Shown one piece after another: positions 62,638 through 64,000 of a stretch of DNA of 64,000 nucleotides. The notes beneath the pieces were generated by a model, which worked only from the letters and a program-made list of their open reading frames with translations, did not search any database and was not told the origin of the DNA. A program made the position numbers and the translations under genes. This DNA comes from Augochlora pura. Taxonomy: Eukaryota; Arthropoda; Insecta; Hymenoptera; Halictidae. The stretch is from positions 19,964,001 through 20,028,000 of the forward strand of contig NC_135773.1 in assembly GCF_028453695.1 (NCBI RefSeq). Reading direction: 5' to 3'. Positions within the stretch are counted from its first letter, which is position 1. The number at the start of each line of letters is the position of its first letter.

Positions 62638-63039
62638 TTATGCAATCGTCACGTTATTCACGTCATTGGCAATCACGCGTTTGCCGCAAGAAATTCAGCA
62701 TCGGATTCAGCCAAGTTTTCCACGCCCTTCTATGTCCTTTGTTTATGCATTCAGATATTCAAGAGGCTTTCGTCTCTTAATTCAGCCTGGTAGGGACTGA
62801 CGGTTACTTCGTTCAATTAACTCTCTGAATGGATTTTCCACACTTTCTTGGTTAACCAGTCGCTTTTCTTTGAGAAAGCTGCTCACGGGCTTCTAAATAG
62901 ATGGTAATCTGGACTAGTGAGGTCCGAGGAGTAACCCGGATAAGGAGGTTCAAACGTCGCTATCTTTTGAAATCACGGTGTTGCTACGTGTAACACTGAT
63001 TTACCATGTAATGAACCCGAGTGAAATTCAATTTTACGT

Positions 63040-63720
63040 CGAATTACTTGTCGTTATTTCTATTATAATATTCGATTTGCAATAGTGAAACTTTCATTCG
63101 CGAAATACTACTACTCGAATTATTTCCTCGAAAAATAATTGGGAATTTTTGTGTCGCATAAAAAATGAAAAAGTGAAATGAAAGAAAGATTTAATGTTTT
63201 ATATCGTATTTGTATTTTATAAAAGCCATTCGGTCACAAAACTGAATTGGATACTCGTCGATAGCTTTTCTGAATAAAATCGTTGTTTGTATGTTTCATT
63301 AGAAATATTACGAAGCTTTATAAACAATTTCGGAACATATATTGACTACGAAAACTTTTAAATTGCTTGTACATTGTTAAAAGACTAACAAATTAGAATT
63401 AAGTCAAACACAGTTCTGCGCATTGTTACTTTCAGGGACCAGTGTATGTGCAATCGAATTGTTGAACAAAGTGAATTATTTATAATTAACGTGTACACTT
63501 GACTGTTAGCAATATTGTTAATATTTGTGAAGTATTATTATTCCGGTTATTTTCTCGAAAAATAATTGGAAGGAGAATTAATTGCTTGAACTTTTTTAGT
63601 ATTAAATAAAATGAAAAAGTGAAATAGAAGAAATGTTTAATATTTCACATTATATTTGTCTTTTATAAAAGCCATTCGGAACACATTACTTTCACGCACA
63701 TTATACTCATACTATAAATC
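63040..63720. repeat. Direct repeat, about 440-460 bp apart
   Basis: CTCGAAAAATAATTGG, AAATGAAAAAGTGAAAT and TTTTATAAAAGCCATTCGG occur in the same order around 63130-63235 and again around 63550-63680, with the 59480-type repeat between them. Confidence 0.65.
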
Positions 63721-64000
63721 GTAAGAAGATTATGGTAAATTCCATTTTTACTAAATATCGAAAGGATTAATGCTGACTGAGGACATTTAAAACATTTTTC
63801 GACGAATAAAATATCAAAACGATGACGCAGTTATGGCTGACGGAAGTAAAATGACATATACGAAAATGTTGTGCAATATACACTATTGATTCCTGATTGT
63901 TTTGTTAACGTTCGGCCTGCAGCAACGTCGACGTTAATTAATGCAATAATATTGGAGGAGACAATGTACATTGTGCATTATCAGTGGACTGCGGATGTTA

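Larger units (their letters stand above)
56850..64000. other. Right-hand intergenic region
   Basis: Repeat arrays, MITEs and AT-rich spacer. GC-rich patches at about 57.2-57.7 and 61.0-61.6 kb carry short ORFs without splice support. No gene is supported to the window end. Confidence 0.45.

Overview
The window looks like insect nuclear DNA, most likely from a hymenopteran (bee, ant or wasp). The reasons are an AT-rich background broken by CpG-rich islands, long introns and intergenic spacers, many short TTAA-flanked transposon relics, and an intact BRCA1 orthologue, a gene Drosophila lacks. The order is inference. Two runs of exactly 100 N (34352-34451 and 51274-51373) mark scaffold gaps.

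Layout. (1) About 0.5-10.7 kb, minus strand: a BRCA1 homologue. I assembled it from a start exon (10707-10625), a RING exon (9181-8967), a tentative 64-nt exon (8300-8237), a 3.8-kb central exon (5282-1484) and a 65-nt acidic exon (577-513). The BRCT end lies beyond the left edge. (2) About 11.96-23.27 kb, plus strand: a spread-out gene for a small single-pass membrane protein. It has a signal peptide exon, a glycine-rich exon carrying an RGD, and then a transmembrane exon and an acidic tail whose junction does not resolve cleanly. I do not recognise the family. (3) 34.5-36.8 kb, plus strand: the 755-codon last exon of a cysteine-free Thr/Pro/Arg/Gln-rich protein, with its start missing. (4) 52.85-55.63 kb, minus strand: a convergent gene for a second cysteine-free, Tyr/Pro/Gln-rich, probably secreted protein with a Lys-Tyr-Gln heptad array and a Gln/Glu coiled coil. 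Genes 3 and 4 resemble insect cuticle or extracellular matrix proteins in composition only.

The rest is intron or intergenic sequence. It holds at least five families of TTAA-flanked inverted-repeat elements that look like piggyBac-type MITEs, several tandem repeat arrays, long (TC)n tracts, and a few short coding-like segments listed as candidates. The most useful structural result is a MITE inserted in the TTAA of one unit of a tandem repeat, with empty sites in the neighbouring units. No CRISPR, rRNA or tRNA gene was found.
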